Shown here: positions 44,701-52,367 of the stretch, one piece after another
Layout: each line of letters starts with the position of its first letter
How positions within the stretch are numbered: the stretch's first letter is position 1
Source: CAYTGM01 sp964437365
GTDB lineage: Bacteria; Sumerlaeota; Sumerlaeia; SLMS01
Direction: 5' to 3'
DNA length: 64,000 nt
Assembly (NCBI GenBank): GCA_964437365.1
Contig: CAYTGM010000001.1
Location: 310,001-374,000, forward strand
Made by a program: the position numbers and the translations under genes
Notes under the pieces: generated by a model
The model's database searches: none
What the model was told of the DNA's origin: nothing
Seen by the model: the letters and a program-made list of their open reading frames with translations, nothing else

Positions 44701-45502
44701 GCACTTGTTCGACCTCTCGACTATAAACCTGAAGAAATGCGTCATCGAAAACCCGACCTTCAAAGAGCTCCGAAAGAAACGCGTCGAACTGTTCGAGATC
44801 TGACTCTGCCATAAACTCCACGAACATTCCAGCTTGCTTATAGAACATGTGGTGTTGCAGTCCGTGCTCTCTCGCCGTTCTTGGTATAGCTGAACCGTGA
44901 TCTTCCGGTGTGAAAGTCTCTCCTCGACGTATAACATCAAGAGCTTCTTTTCTGGAGATTGGTTCGGCTCCTCCTCCGTCTGATGCATAGACCGCCAGTC
45001 CTTCCTGAAACCAGCCGGGAATGTCGGTTGTATAGCCCGACCCAAGAACCTGACGTAAATGCAGATGAGAAAGTTCGTGTGTTAAAATTCCCTGACAGGT
45101 ATCCGTCGTGAAAGTACGTGGGGAGAGGTAGAGTCGGTTTGCAAAAACGGCACCTCGGCCATTGCCATCTGGTGAGGCAGCGGTCCGCCAGTTGAAGGAC
45201 TCCTGTGATGCACAGATATAGACGTGAGGCGTTTCTGAAAATGTTCGACCATGGACACGCTCGATATCGGCGATGGCGGTGTCGAGGACTCTGAGTGTTT
45301 CATGTGCATGGTCCGGATCGGTATCTTCTTCAACGAGGATCCGTGAATCCTCCGCATGAGGATGAAACCCGCTGGCTCCAAGGACGTAGGCTCGGAGGCC
45401 ACGGTGGTAAAAACATACTACCCCGACCACAAGCAGGAGAAGAGCACCAGCGATGATGAAGGTGAACTTCTTCCAACTTCGGTATCGGTGAAGCCGCGGC
45501 AT
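41786..45502 (-). CDS. Fusion: membrane-anchored gluzincin peptidase joined in frame to propeller paralog 4
   Basis: One open frame of 1238 residues from the ATG at 45502 (GAGGT 8 bases before it; a TTG at 45568 is less likely). The first part has a membrane anchor (FTFIIAGALLLLVVGVVCFY) and a peptidase-MA-type metalloprotease with HELSH (142-146) and a downstream glutamate in PGWFQEGLAVY. At residue 318 begins KREIWTLFNSFVVVIVLLVP, a fresh signal-peptide-like segment, followed by the propeller family: LRVEPTKRDGNGPCNLRLTE, blade repeats and the end NELWIFDGKMTVVCLSLDNL. The internal unit would be 921 residues, like its paralogs, and has its own AGGAGG and GTG (44551). So this is either a true fusion with two predicted membrane passes or two proteins from one frame through an internal start. 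Confidence 0.8.
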   Translation of the reverse strand: MPRLHRYRSWKKFTFIIAGALLLLVVGVVCFYHRGLRAYVLGASGFHPHAEDSRILVEEDTDPDHAHETLRVLDTAIADIERVHGRTFSETPHVYICASQESFNWRTAASPDGNGRGAVFANRLYLSPRTFTTDTCQGILTHELSHLHLRQVLGSGYTTDIPGWFQEGLAVYASDGGGAEPISRKEALDVIRRGETFTPEDHGSAIPRTAREHGLQHHMFYKQAGMFVEFMAESDLEQFDAFLSELFEGRVFDDAFLQVYSREVEQVHERFVDAVEREEEKAFEIHLDTTLLNDHSSSEFNLEIENTENLRKKEEIIVKREIWTLFNSFVVVIVLLVPQICPAPFGGYGPVQLKEFVSDSERFTLRVEPTKRDGNGPCNLRLTEGDRVVWEREYERMLYSAVVLESGHIAAYSYDKYPQPVTTFHSNPFQLVGLNNKGEVIYENENVVPNLDKGIVRPFQIRALTANNQFNWASYLVSKNGYYSSREGNVPPEHHIIIKDLISGKTVSSINTDKAGLPANHIMTFLFSIPSSPLIGCVWTAREGETWLGDRISILTQEGEEIYRKEFEASLNKQVIKEFDKDKSSVYLLIPEQRILSLQSNLNGNKWAVIEDILELPPVESIAQQKTNPPRGYSKKEEHLSVVPVRTFEIDRPVHTNNRVRAPGSYCFGDQGELYSLRGNSVLQRDDELGVVQSWEVNTSNSFEASIHYLDRDRFVLNERIRFSPTEIAYRPLIYNRMNNDITVIGDALTSKSLAICDAYNDRVLTFTSISELRKNQEGVIFYQEKKLQMWKTDGTLIGRVSTNDEEHPLPDGYFDKSVCITSDGGIAVPSGGSVLVYSETGVFEREIPIKLKENDIRIRVTAVERDRSGGFYVNIGNGPYPILRLSRDGQVLEKISLNFLPNRLGEFWKNEGYYSLMHYSKSGEPIRSIQSPTPNDGVPKLMGPSVDYLGNLYFQDSDSKSIYIYTDQGQFRNMIEGMERSGDQELTLIRYMVPQMPGQELAVFFADKGLEEGTESEKKGVLVQFIDASGDVLKAVEDVELQPLDHWPFYSGGRIFYSKASLDYFWEMGTPLNKRSLLNFKPVTEIEKDAYGYWLDQVQITLQSPQGDLLINNHFTRTGIQSIDQRFSIIDRDGNPVRVQQSSSSAQLSQSRCVWDGEYIYSTNQEDLILIDLEGRTTNPIKINGFNPRYCRLFLLDHLNELWIFDGKMTVVCLSLDNLKEIAQNHFAKQVTRKNSE
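44549..44565 (-). promoter_or_regulatory. Internal ribosome binding site and GTG start inside the fusion gene
   Basis: Read on the reverse strand, AGGAGGAGATCATC is followed directly by GTG at 44551-44549. The Shine-Dalgarno match is perfect with 8 bases of spacing, and the codons that follow encode a signal-peptide-like segment. It would make a separate 921-residue paralog 4 from the fused frame. Confidence 0.65.
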
Positions 45503-46065
45503 CTGACTGACCTCAAACCCTCTTAAGAATTCAGAGTTGAGTGGAACAGAACGTATGAAGAGCGGCAATGAAGAAGGGAGGGATAGGATCGTCGTAACCG
45601 GTTGCAGTGAATCGCCTGCTGCCAGCGGGGGAGTTTGAAGCTCCTCAGGCTGACCCCAATTTACCAGGTTTTAATCTGTTTATATCCTGATTGGAGGCTG
45701 CATCGAAATGCAGGATAAAAGCAGGCTGAATGCAGGATGAATGCAGGATGGTCAGGAAAAAGCGGAAACTCGCACCTCCTGCCGGGGTGCTGTTCTAGTT
45801 CCGTTGCGATCCCGGTCGCTGCCGGGACCAGGAATTTTCGTCTCTGTCAGAATGTTCAAGCTGACTAACTGTGAACAGTCTCTGGTCACCTCTCAGCGAT
45901 AGGTGAATGTAAATAGACGGGGGGGCGCAGGAACCGCCGGGGGACTTGCAAAGAAGTATGTTAGTCTCCGAAGCAGGCAAACAATCTCTGCAGACGTATC
46001 GTTGACATGTGTCGTTGAATATGATGGATTCTACAGTATTCCAATTTAATCGAGGGGGCGGAATA
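45503..46065. other. Divergent intergenic region between the fusion gene and the 46066 gene
   Basis: These 563 bases carry the divergent promoters but no credible coding frame (a 61-codon reverse frame at 45795-45980 lacks support). Contents: an 11-bp tandem repeat (45706-45749), a small TCCCGG/CCGGGA hairpin around 45812-45830, and AGAGCGG-x(5)-GAAGAAGG near 45560-45580, which partly resembles conserved blocks A and B. No RNA gene is recognised. Confidence 0.5.
45706..45749. repeat. 11-bp tandem direct repeat, four units
   Basis: Units at 45706, 45717, 45728 and 45739 read AAATGCAGGAT, AAAAGCAGGCT, GAATGCAGGAT and GAATGCAGGAT. The last two are identical and a decayed half-unit (CAGGA) may follow. 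The period is one helical turn, so all copies face the same side of DNA, as in cooperative operator arrays. It lies between divergent genes. Confidence 0.7.
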
Positions 46066-47091
46066 ATGAAACTCAGGTTCTATTCGCTCGTTTCCACGGT
46101 GCTTATGATTCTCTTCCAGGCAGTATTACTGTCAGCTGATGTCGTGATCGGGAGTGTTGCTGCATCTGTGAATCAGCATGGTTCCGCAATCGTCTGGGTT
46201 CAGGACAAAGAAACAGGCATTCCGCTCTTGGAGGATGGCACTTTACTTCATGAAGGATTGAGTTCAGGGAGTAAACTTAACCACGACATTATAGACAAGA
46301 ATAATCAGTTCAGCATAAGTTTACCAGAGGTCGAAGCAAACCTCGTGGCGCAGCGTTGGGTGGCAAGTGAAGAGAACTGGCCAAATTGGTCTCTTACCGT
46401 TTTCTCAGGTCTTCCGAAATACGGCGCGCAGGTTGAGCTGTTAGGAAGACTAGATAGTGATGAATTGAAGAATGCCAATGGGAGCACAGTCACGATCACG
46501 CCGCAAGGTTCAGCGACGGTGCGGATCAAGAATGTCCCTAATGAAGATCTACTGATCATGATCAGTAGAGGAAAGCCCTCTCTCGATCGTATTTACGGCT
46601 GGAGTGGGTGGCAGGGAGCCTTTCTCGAAGAGATGATCGGGTTCAGCTGGACGGTTAATGGAGAAGCCGTCTTTACAAATGTTCCAGAAGGGCCTGTCTA
46701 TATCTGTGGTTTCGCAAACGATAACAGGCCGGGTTTCGCAAGTACATCTCTTGAGTGTGCAGAAGGTGGAGAGTATGATGTTTCGCTGCATATCGTTGCA
46801 GGCTGGAGTAATGGTTGGAAGCTTCCTCCCGGCGACGTGAAGGTCGTTTACGACAAGATTATTGAAAATGCATGGACAATGGAGACCTTTGAAGACGTAT
46901 TTTCTAGTCTCACACTTCATCCTCAACCCGGGGATTTGATCAATCAGATGAAAGATGAATCCTTCTACAATGAAGAAGTTCTTTTGCCTGATGGAAGTAA
47001 AGCCAGGCAGGGGGATGTGGTCACCGCCTTCGCCTATATTAAGGCATTCGGAAGAATCGGGCGAAGTGGCCCGGGAACCAGCGGGCCTTGA
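46066..47091 (+). CDS. Secreted protein of unknown function
   Basis: A 341-residue protein from the ATG at 46066, which follows GAGGGGGCGG closely; an in-frame start at 46009 would hide the signal peptide (MKLRFYSLVSTVLMILFQAV then LLSADV). The mature part alternates beta-rich segments (SVAASVNQHGSAIVWVQDKE, TVTITPQGSATVRIKNVP, GPVYICGFANDNRPGF) that resemble carboxypeptidase-regulatory-like folds, then a helical C-terminus ending in a Gly/Ser/Pro tail. I cannot name a family. It diverges from the fused peptidase/paralog gene across the region with the 11-bp repeats, so shared regulation is possible. Confidence 0.65.
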   Translation: MKLRFYSLVSTVLMILFQAVLLSADVVIGSVAASVNQHGSAIVWVQDKETGIPLLEDGTLLHEGLSSGSKLNHDIIDKNNQFSISLPEVEANLVAQRWVASEENWPNWSLTVFSGLPKYGAQVELLGRLDSDELKNANGSTVTITPQGSATVRIKNVPNEDLLIMISRGKPSLDRIYGWSGWQGAFLEEMIGFSWTVNGEAVFTNVPEGPVYICGFANDNRPGFASTSLECAEGGEYDVSLHIVAGWSNGWKLPPGDVKVVYDKIIENAWTMETFEDVFSSLTLHPQPGDLINQMKDESFYNEEVLLPDGSKARQGDVVTAFAYIKAFGRIGRSGPGTSGP

Positions 47092-47282
47092 TAAAGTAAG
47101 ATTCTCGGCGATGGGAAGATACATTTTGCCTGGTGACATGGTTCCGTCTCTGAAGATCACTCTAAATTATTACTTTCCCCTTTTCACTGGCAGGCGAAGG
47201 CTTTCCACGGAAGATGTTTTTCCGTATCAGTCATTCAGGTGAGACTGATGAGGGGAAGATCATCTAAGAATTCCTCATCTGA

Positions 47283-49118
47283 TTGAGTGGAAGCCGGTTG
47301 GTTCAAGTGTCGAAATTAATCGAAAGTGATAGAGAGTTATCTCTTCCAGGTAGACTTGGACCGATTATCGGTCATCGATTCTTTGTCCCTTCTGCTTTGT
47401 GTCTTATTCTTATACTGGCAGCTGTGGTTCGGATCCTACCCATTTACGGCAGCCCCCTCAATAATGATGAAATACACTATGCCTATGACGCTCTCTCTTC
47501 GGCAGAGACATCGAGTTTGAGCAGCGTTCGCGATATGCATTGCGAGATGGTCATTGAGAGAAAGAGCTCTCATCCTCCCATGGCCATGTTGCTCATGCAT
47601 TATCTTTGGGTGGTTCCTTTGGATGGGTTTGCTTCTTTTTCATCAGGCAACCTGCGTCTTTTTCATGTGTTGTTCGGGATAGGAACCTGTCTGCTCGCTT
47701 ATTTTTTCGGTAAAGTCCTGAGCGGTCGGAAACTGGGTTTGATTTGTCTGCTTCTGGTTAGTTTCAACCCTGCTCTGGTTTGGACCTCAGGGATTATGTA
47801 TATTGATTCCATCTATACATTTTTCCTCCTGGGGTGGCTGTTGGTTGTGGTGCTCCAATTCAAGTGCCCAAAGACCTACCTGATGATCCTGAACGGACTT
47901 GTTTTTTCTGCGTTCTTTCTGACAAAGATATCAGCTCCCGTTCTTCTTCCTCTGTTTGTGATTGTGAATGGATACTTGTTCTGGCGATCTGACGACCAGA
48001 ATCGGTGGAAGATCCTTGTCTTCCCCATCGTGTCTTTCGGGGTCCTGACGATTCTCTTATGCGATCCAGGTTCGTACCTTCTGGCCATCATGGACCCCAC
48101 GGATCCCAGATATACACAGGAATGGAAGATGGGCGGAGTACTCAACTATCTGGACTATGCCTTTATTCGATTGAACCTTTATTTATCACCTCTTTTCTGG
48201 GATGCACCCATTATAGCACTACTGAGTCTCCCTCTATGCATGAAGCAAACTGTTAAGGAGAAAGACATGCCCCTTTTTCTGCTCTGGGGTGCTCTATTAT
48301 CTCTTCTCCCATTGTTCCTGATGCACCATCCCAATTTATCGGGACCCCATGGATACGTCCCGATATGGCTGGTACTTTCTCTTCTTTTTGCGCTGGTCCT
48401 CTACCGGGTTTCTCTCTGTTGGTTATTCATGGGGGTCTTTCTGTTATTCTCGCTAACTGCTGTTACTGTCAGAGAGCTGAATGCCTTTCCATTTCTCGAA
48501 CCTTTTACAAAGTATAGAGAGAGAAGTGAAGAGTTCGATCTTGTTTCAGACCAGTGCTTCGAGTTATCTCCCCGCAAATCTTTTCTCATTCTAGACGACA
48601 GGAGAGATCTAGGTGACTGGGGACCGGCTGTACGTGGAGCTTATCTTGCCGAGGCGGGTCGCTTCTTCTTCCCGTCAGCCGATACAAAGGTTAGCAGTGA
48701 AGCCTTCGATTTCGCCGATTACATTATTCTTGATACGGAATATTTCAAGCCTGAAGATTTTGATTTCAATGAGTTCCAGATATCCCCAAAGAGCACCGAC
48801 AGTTATCTCATGTTTGAGCGCGTGCAAGGTGAGCGAAAGAAGAAGGTTCCTGTATCTGAATTAGAATCGGTTGAGAGTAGAATATGGGATCAGGCCTATA
48901 CTCTCCCCGGAGGTATATATGCTTACGGGATGTCATTGCTTCTGGACGGTTCACCGGTGAAGAACGCCAATGGGGGGTCAGAGGTGGACTGGGTCTTCTC
49001 GGGTAGGCCGATCCCCGTCCCTTCTCCAGGGCATTTATATGCACCGTCGTCTTTTGAAAAAGATGGTGTGATTACATTCGCTGACCCTGACATCAAAGAG
49101 ATCTTCTGGGGATTTTAG
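47283..49118 (+). CDS. Integral membrane glycosyltransferase, GT39/PMT-like (second copy)
   Basis: A 611-residue protein with about ten to eleven hydrophobic segments, then a soluble C-terminal domain of about 190 residues. The first outside loop has the GT-C signature: acidic PLNNDEIHYAYDALSS, then RKSSHPPMAMLLMHYLW, matching the D-E-x(n)-HPP pattern of PMT_2/ArnT-type transferases. It should use a polyprenyl-phosphate sugar on the periplasmic side. It differs greatly from the copy at 5847-7514. The TTG at 47283 has no good ribosome site; a GTG at about 47310 is an alternative. The 191 bases before it and 255 bases after it show no clear feature. Substrate unknown. Confidence 0.8.
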   Translation: MSGSRLVQVSKLIESDRELSLPGRLGPIIGHRFFVPSALCLILILAAVVRILPIYGSPLNNDEIHYAYDALSSAETSSLSSVRDMHCEMVIERKSSHPPMAMLLMHYLWVVPLDGFASFSSGNLRLFHVLFGIGTCLLAYFFGKVLSGRKLGLICLLLVSFNPALVWTSGIMYIDSIYTFFLLGWLLVVVLQFKCPKTYLMILNGLVFSAFFLTKISAPVLLPLFVIVNGYLFWRSDDQNRWKILVFPIVSFGVLTILLCDPGSYLLAIMDPTDPRYTQEWKMGGVLNYLDYAFIRLNLYLSPLFWDAPIIALLSLPLCMKQTVKEKDMPLFLLWGALLSLLPLFLMHHPNLSGPHGYVPIWLVLSLLFALVLYRVSLCWLFMGVFLLFSLTAVTVRELNAFPFLEPFTKYRERSEEFDLVSDQCFELSPRKSFLILDDRRDLGDWGPAVRGAYLAEAGRFFFPSADTKVSSEAFDFADYIILDTEYFKPEDFDFNEFQISPKSTDSYLMFERVQGERKKKVPVSELESVESRIWDQAYTLPGGIYAYGMSLLLDGSPVKNANGGSEVDWVFSGRPIPVPSPGHLYAPSSFEKDGVITFADPDIKEIFWGF

Positions 49119-49373
49119 CTGAAAGTTAATCTGTGTGCGCTGGATCTCGTTTTCTTTTCAGAAAGAGAAAAGTTTCTGCTTTTAGCTGTTCAAGGGTCCG
49201 ATTCATCTTCCGCTTAGCGCTTTTTGGTAAAAAAGAACCAGAAGTGCATCTTTGAGGGTAAAAAGGGCTGGGATCACGGTTGACAGGCTTACCATGGCTT
49301 CTTCACCCTTCCCGGGCTTTCGGGGCGGATAATTTCCTCCCCCTATTTTCAACATTCATCCAAGGCGAGATTT

Positions 49374-50732
49374 ATGGCCGACGTTCTACCTTTCGCAGGC
49401 ACACGTTTTAACACCAAAGAGAATGACCTGAAGTTAAACGAGATTCTTTGTCCTCCTTACGATACGATTGATCCCGCTCTTCAAAAAGAACTCCACGAAC
49501 AAAATCCTAATAATATGGTCAGGCTCACTCTGGGGTACGAAGCCCCGGGAGATGATGAATTCAATAATCGATACACCCGGGCAGCAGAGTGCTATCGGGA
49601 ATGGAAGGCTAAGAACCTCCTTATCGATGAGCAGAGAAAGTGCTTCTACATTTATGAGCACGTGTTCACATTGCCAGGGGAAAAGAAGAAGATGCGTCGC
49701 CTTGGCTTCTTCGCTCTCGTGAAGCTTCAGGATTACCGTTCCGGTAAGATTCGAGCTCATGAAGTAACCTTCGATGAGCCGAAAATGGACCGTCTGTACC
49801 TGCTGAAGTCCTCTCAGGTGAACACGGAACCCGTTTTTTGCCTCTATAAAGATGAAGAAAAAGAGATAAACGCGATACTTGAGAAGGCTACCCAGGGTAA
49901 GCCTCTCGAAGAAACCGTTGAAGAGAATGGTGATACCCATCGAATCTGGCTGATGCACAGAAAAGATCCTATTCTCGCTATCAATAATGCAATGAAAGAC
50001 AAGAAACTGTTCATCGCGGATGGGACCGATCGATATGAGACAGCCCTTTCTTATCGTGATGAAATGCGCGAGTCGACCGGTCGCCGTGACGGACGCCAGC
50101 CTTATGATTTCATCCTGATGCAGCTGAATGCCGTTACCGATGAAGCTGTGATGACTACTTCCATGCACCGTGTGCTTGCGCGGGATCTGGGAGCAGATGT
50201 CGATCTGGAAGAGGTTCTGGAAGATCTCGAAGAGTTCTTTGATATCAAGCAATTCAAGGTTAGTTATAAAGAGGTGGAGAAGGCGACGGAGACCGTTGAG
50301 AAGCATCTTGCTCCGAAGAAGGGTGTGAAGAGTCAGTTCGTTATGGCCCTGCCTGGCGGTCGTTGTTACGAGTTGAAGCTTAAGAAAGATGCTGATGTGG
50401 AGGAGATGGTCGACGAAGACTTCATGTCGGAGTTTGTTAAGTCGCAAGATGTGACGATTCTCCACAAGTTTATAATTGCCCGCGGCTGGATAGGTAATCC
50501 GGAGGTTGAGCTGGCAGAAGACGATATCAATTACTGCCGGACGGTTCTTGATGCGTTGACTCTGATGAAGAAACGTAAGGGCTCTGTGGCCTTTTTGATT
50601 AATTCAATGCCGAAAGAGACAGTGATGGAGATCGCTGAGAATGGTGAACTTCTCCCTCATCGCTCGACTTACTTTTATCCGAAGGTGAAAAGTGGTTTGA
50701 TTCTTCGCGATTTGCAGGTGGGATTCGGTTAA
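49374..50732 (+). CDS. DUF1015 family protein
   Basis: A 452-residue soluble protein matching DUF1015 along its length: the opening FAGTRFNTKENDLKLNEIL then CPPYDTID, an NNMVRLTLG segment, AHEVTFDEPKMDRLYLLKS, and IADGTDRYETALSYRDEM. In most members the last motif reads ADGHHRYETA; here the two histidines are Thr-Asp. The family includes an archaeal free-serine kinase (SerK), but most bacterial members have no proven role, and the changed motif makes the activity here uncertain. It is monocistronic, just upstream of the translation cluster. The ATG at 49374 is clear. Confidence 0.85.
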   Translation: MADVLPFAGTRFNTKENDLKLNEILCPPYDTIDPALQKELHEQNPNNMVRLTLGYEAPGDDEFNNRYTRAAECYREWKAKNLLIDEQRKCFYIYEHVFTLPGEKKKMRRLGFFALVKLQDYRSGKIRAHEVTFDEPKMDRLYLLKSSQVNTEPVFCLYKDEEKEINAILEKATQGKPLEETVEENGDTHRIWLMHRKDPILAINNAMKDKKLFIADGTDRYETALSYRDEMRESTGRRDGRQPYDFILMQLNAVTDEAVMTTSMHRVLARDLGADVDLEEVLEDLEEFFDIKQFKVSYKEVEKATETVEKHLAPKKGVKSQFVMALPGGRCYELKLKKDADVEEMVDEDFMSEFVKSQDVTILHKFIIARGWIGNPEVELAEDDINYCRTVLDALTLMKKRKGSVAFLINSMPKETVMEIAENGELLPHRSTYFYPKVKSGLILRDLQVGFG

Positions 50733-51162
50733 TTAGAGTGTGAATAACCCGGGAGAACGGCTGGTTTGCATTTATTTTAAAAAGCTGTCGTTTTGCTGTT
50801 GACTTGGGGCGGGTCGATCAATAGGTTCCGCCTCCGCTGCGATGGACCTTTTTGGGCCCTCGCTGCGTACCGGCAGATTGCGGACTCCCTCACCGCAATT
50901 ATTCAGCACTGAAGCTGGACTGCCCCTAAAGACCTGTTCAGGCATTTGCCTAAGGAAGTCGAGGGCGCCTTCCGATCGCAGCTACATTCGTGGCTGAGGT
51001 CTGTCTGCGTCTCTCCCTGAAGACTTCCCAAGAACAAATGAACTGAGCAACTTGCCAAAGGACCTGAGAGGGTGGTTCTGAGGCACCTTTACCTTAGGGT
51101 TTTTTCTCGTCCTTAAGTGGCGAGTTTGAAATTTAAACTCCAGAAAACACTGGGAGCACATC
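50733..51162 (+). promoter_or_regulatory. Promoter and long structured leader upstream of tuf
   Basis: These 430 bases hold a stable-RNA-type promoter (TTGACT at 50799-50804, 17-base spacer, TAGGTT at 50822-50827, then a C-rich discriminator CCGCCTCCGC). About 280 bases follow with several stem-loops: TTGCGG/CCGCAA (50878-50898), CCTG/CAGG with AAA/TTT flanks (50928-50947) and CAGCTAC/GTGGCTG (50979-50996). A terminator-like hairpin lies at 51074-51105 and tuf begins 57 bases later. Imperfect repeats (TTGCCTAAGGA at 50947 and TTGCCAAAGGA at 51053) suggest duplicated structure. I find no match to tRNA, tmRNA, 4.5S, 6S or RNase P RNA. It could be an attenuating leader or an independent small RNA ending at 51105. 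Confidence 0.5.
51074..51105 (+). terminator. Terminator or attenuator in the tuf leader
   Basis: CTGAGG (51078-51083) pairs with CCTTAG (51092-51097) around an 8-base loop; wobble pairs extend the stem to GGTT/GGTT, and TTTTTT ends at 51105. The stem is short, so read-through into tuf is expected, consistent with an attenuator. Confidence 0.5.
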
Positions 51163-52353
51163 ATGGCTAAGGAAGCTTTTAACAGAGCAAAAGCTCACGT
51201 GAACATCGGAACCATCGGTCACATTGACCATGGTAAGACTACTCTTACGGCTGCGATCACCAAAACGCAGGCTGCTAAGGGATTCGGCGAACTTGTTGAT
51301 TTCGAAAACATCGACAAGGCACCAGAAGAAAGAGACCGCGGTATTACCATTAATACAGCACACGTTGAATATGAGACGGCTAATCGTCACTATGCTCACG
51401 TTGACTGTCCTGGTCACGCCGACTACATTAAGAATATGATTACTGGTGCTGCCCAGATGGACGGCGCTATTCTCGTTGTTGCTGCGACTGACGGCCCCAT
51501 GCCTCAGACTCGTGAGCACGTTCTCCTTGCTCGTCAGGTAAACGTACCTGCGATCGTGGTTTTCCTCAACAAGTGCGACATGGTTGACGATCCTGATCTG
51601 CTCGAGCTCGTTGAAATGGAAGTTCGCGAACTTCTTGATAAGTATGAATTCCCTGGTGACGACACACCAATCATCCACGGTTCAGCACTCAAGGCGCTTG
51701 AAGGCGACAGCTCAGAGCTTGGAACACAGGCTATTGATAAGCTGATGGACGCTTGTGATGAGTGGATCAAAGAGCCTACACGCGACACCGATAAGCCTTT
51801 CCTGATGCCAGTTGAGGACGTTTTCTCAATCTCTGGTCGTGGTACTGTTGCTACAGGTCGTGTAGAGCGTGGAACATTGAACAAGATGTCAGAAGTTGAG
51901 TTCGTTGGACTCGTTGATACGTTCAAGTCAACTGTAACAGACATTGAAATGTTCCGTAAGCTGCTTGATCAGGCAATTGCTGGTGACAACGTTGGTCTTC
52001 TTATTCGTGGTGTTGAAAAAGATCAGATCGACCGCGGAATGGTTATCGCTGCTCCTGGCACCATCAAGCCACATACAAAGTTCAAGGCATCTGTTTATGT
52101 TCTGAACAAAGAAGAAGGTGGACGTCACACTCCATTCTTCAAGAACTATCGCCCTCAGTTCTATTTCCGTACAACAGACGTAACCGGCGCGGTTATTCTT
52201 CCTGAAGGTACTGAAATGGTTATGCCTGGCGACAACGTTGAAATCACCGTTGAGCTGCAGAAGCCAATCGCTGTTGAAAAAGAACTTCGTTTTGCGATTC
52301 GCGAAGGTGGCCGTACCGTAGGTGCGGGCGTTGTATCTGAAATCATCGAGTAA
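51163..52353 (+). CDS. tuf: Elongation factor Tu
   Basis: The 396-residue GTPase carries aminoacyl-tRNA to the ribosome. G1 is GHIDHGKTT, the switch region is ERDRGITINTAHVEYE, G3 is DCPGHADY, G4 is NKCD, and domains 2 and 3 are complete to the end (GGRTVGAGVVSEIIE). The length is normal. In many bacteria tuf follows rpsL, rpsG and fusA; here it stands at the head of the S10 cluster behind its own long leader, with none of those genes before it. A strong hairpin separates it from rpsJ. Confidence 0.98.
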   Translation: MAKEAFNRAKAHVNIGTIGHIDHGKTTLTAAITKTQAAKGFGELVDFENIDKAPEERDRGITINTAHVEYETANRHYAHVDCPGHADYIKNMITGAAQMDGAILVVAATDGPMPQTREHVLLARQVNVPAIVVFLNKCDMVDDPDLLELVEMEVRELLDKYEFPGDDTPIIHGSALKALEGDSSELGTQAIDKLMDACDEWIKEPTRDTDKPFLMPVEDVFSISGRGTVATGRVERGTLNKMSEVEFVGLVDTFKSTVTDIEMFRKLLDQAIAGDNVGLLIRGVEKDQIDRGMVIAAPGTIKPHTKFKASVYVLNKEEGGRHTPFFKNYRPQFYFRTTDVTGAVILPEGTEMVMPGDNVEITVELQKPIAVEKELRFAIREGGRTVGAGVVSEIIE

Positions 52354-52367
52354 TCTCTAAGGTAACT

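Noticed and set aside
14467..45607. Shared 14-mer GTAACCGGTTGCAG at 14467-14480 and 45594-45607
   Set aside because: A few shared 14-mers are expected by chance in 64 kb, and the flanks do not align.
45795..45980. 61-codon reverse frame in the divergent intergenic region
   Set aside because: No ribosome site, no homology I can see, and an atypical composition.
49280..49333. TTGACA at 49280 and GATAAT near 49328 as one promoter for the DUF1015 gene
   Set aside because: The spacing is far too large for a sigma-70 promoter, and neither box has a proper partner.
49434..50465. Long reverse open frame of 343 codons inside the DUF1015 gene
   Set aside because: It lies wholly antisense to a gene with clear family motifs and its translation resembles no protein; a shadow frame.
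50842..50997. 51-codon forward frame in the tuf leader
   Set aside because: No ribosome site before the ATG and no recognisable peptide; it runs through the stem-loops of the leader.
50733..51162. Possible RNase P, SRP, 6S or tmRNA gene in the tuf leader
   Set aside because: A short stretch (AAGGAAGTCGAGGGC) vaguely recalls RNase P, but the other conserved cores are missing and the region is too short for it.
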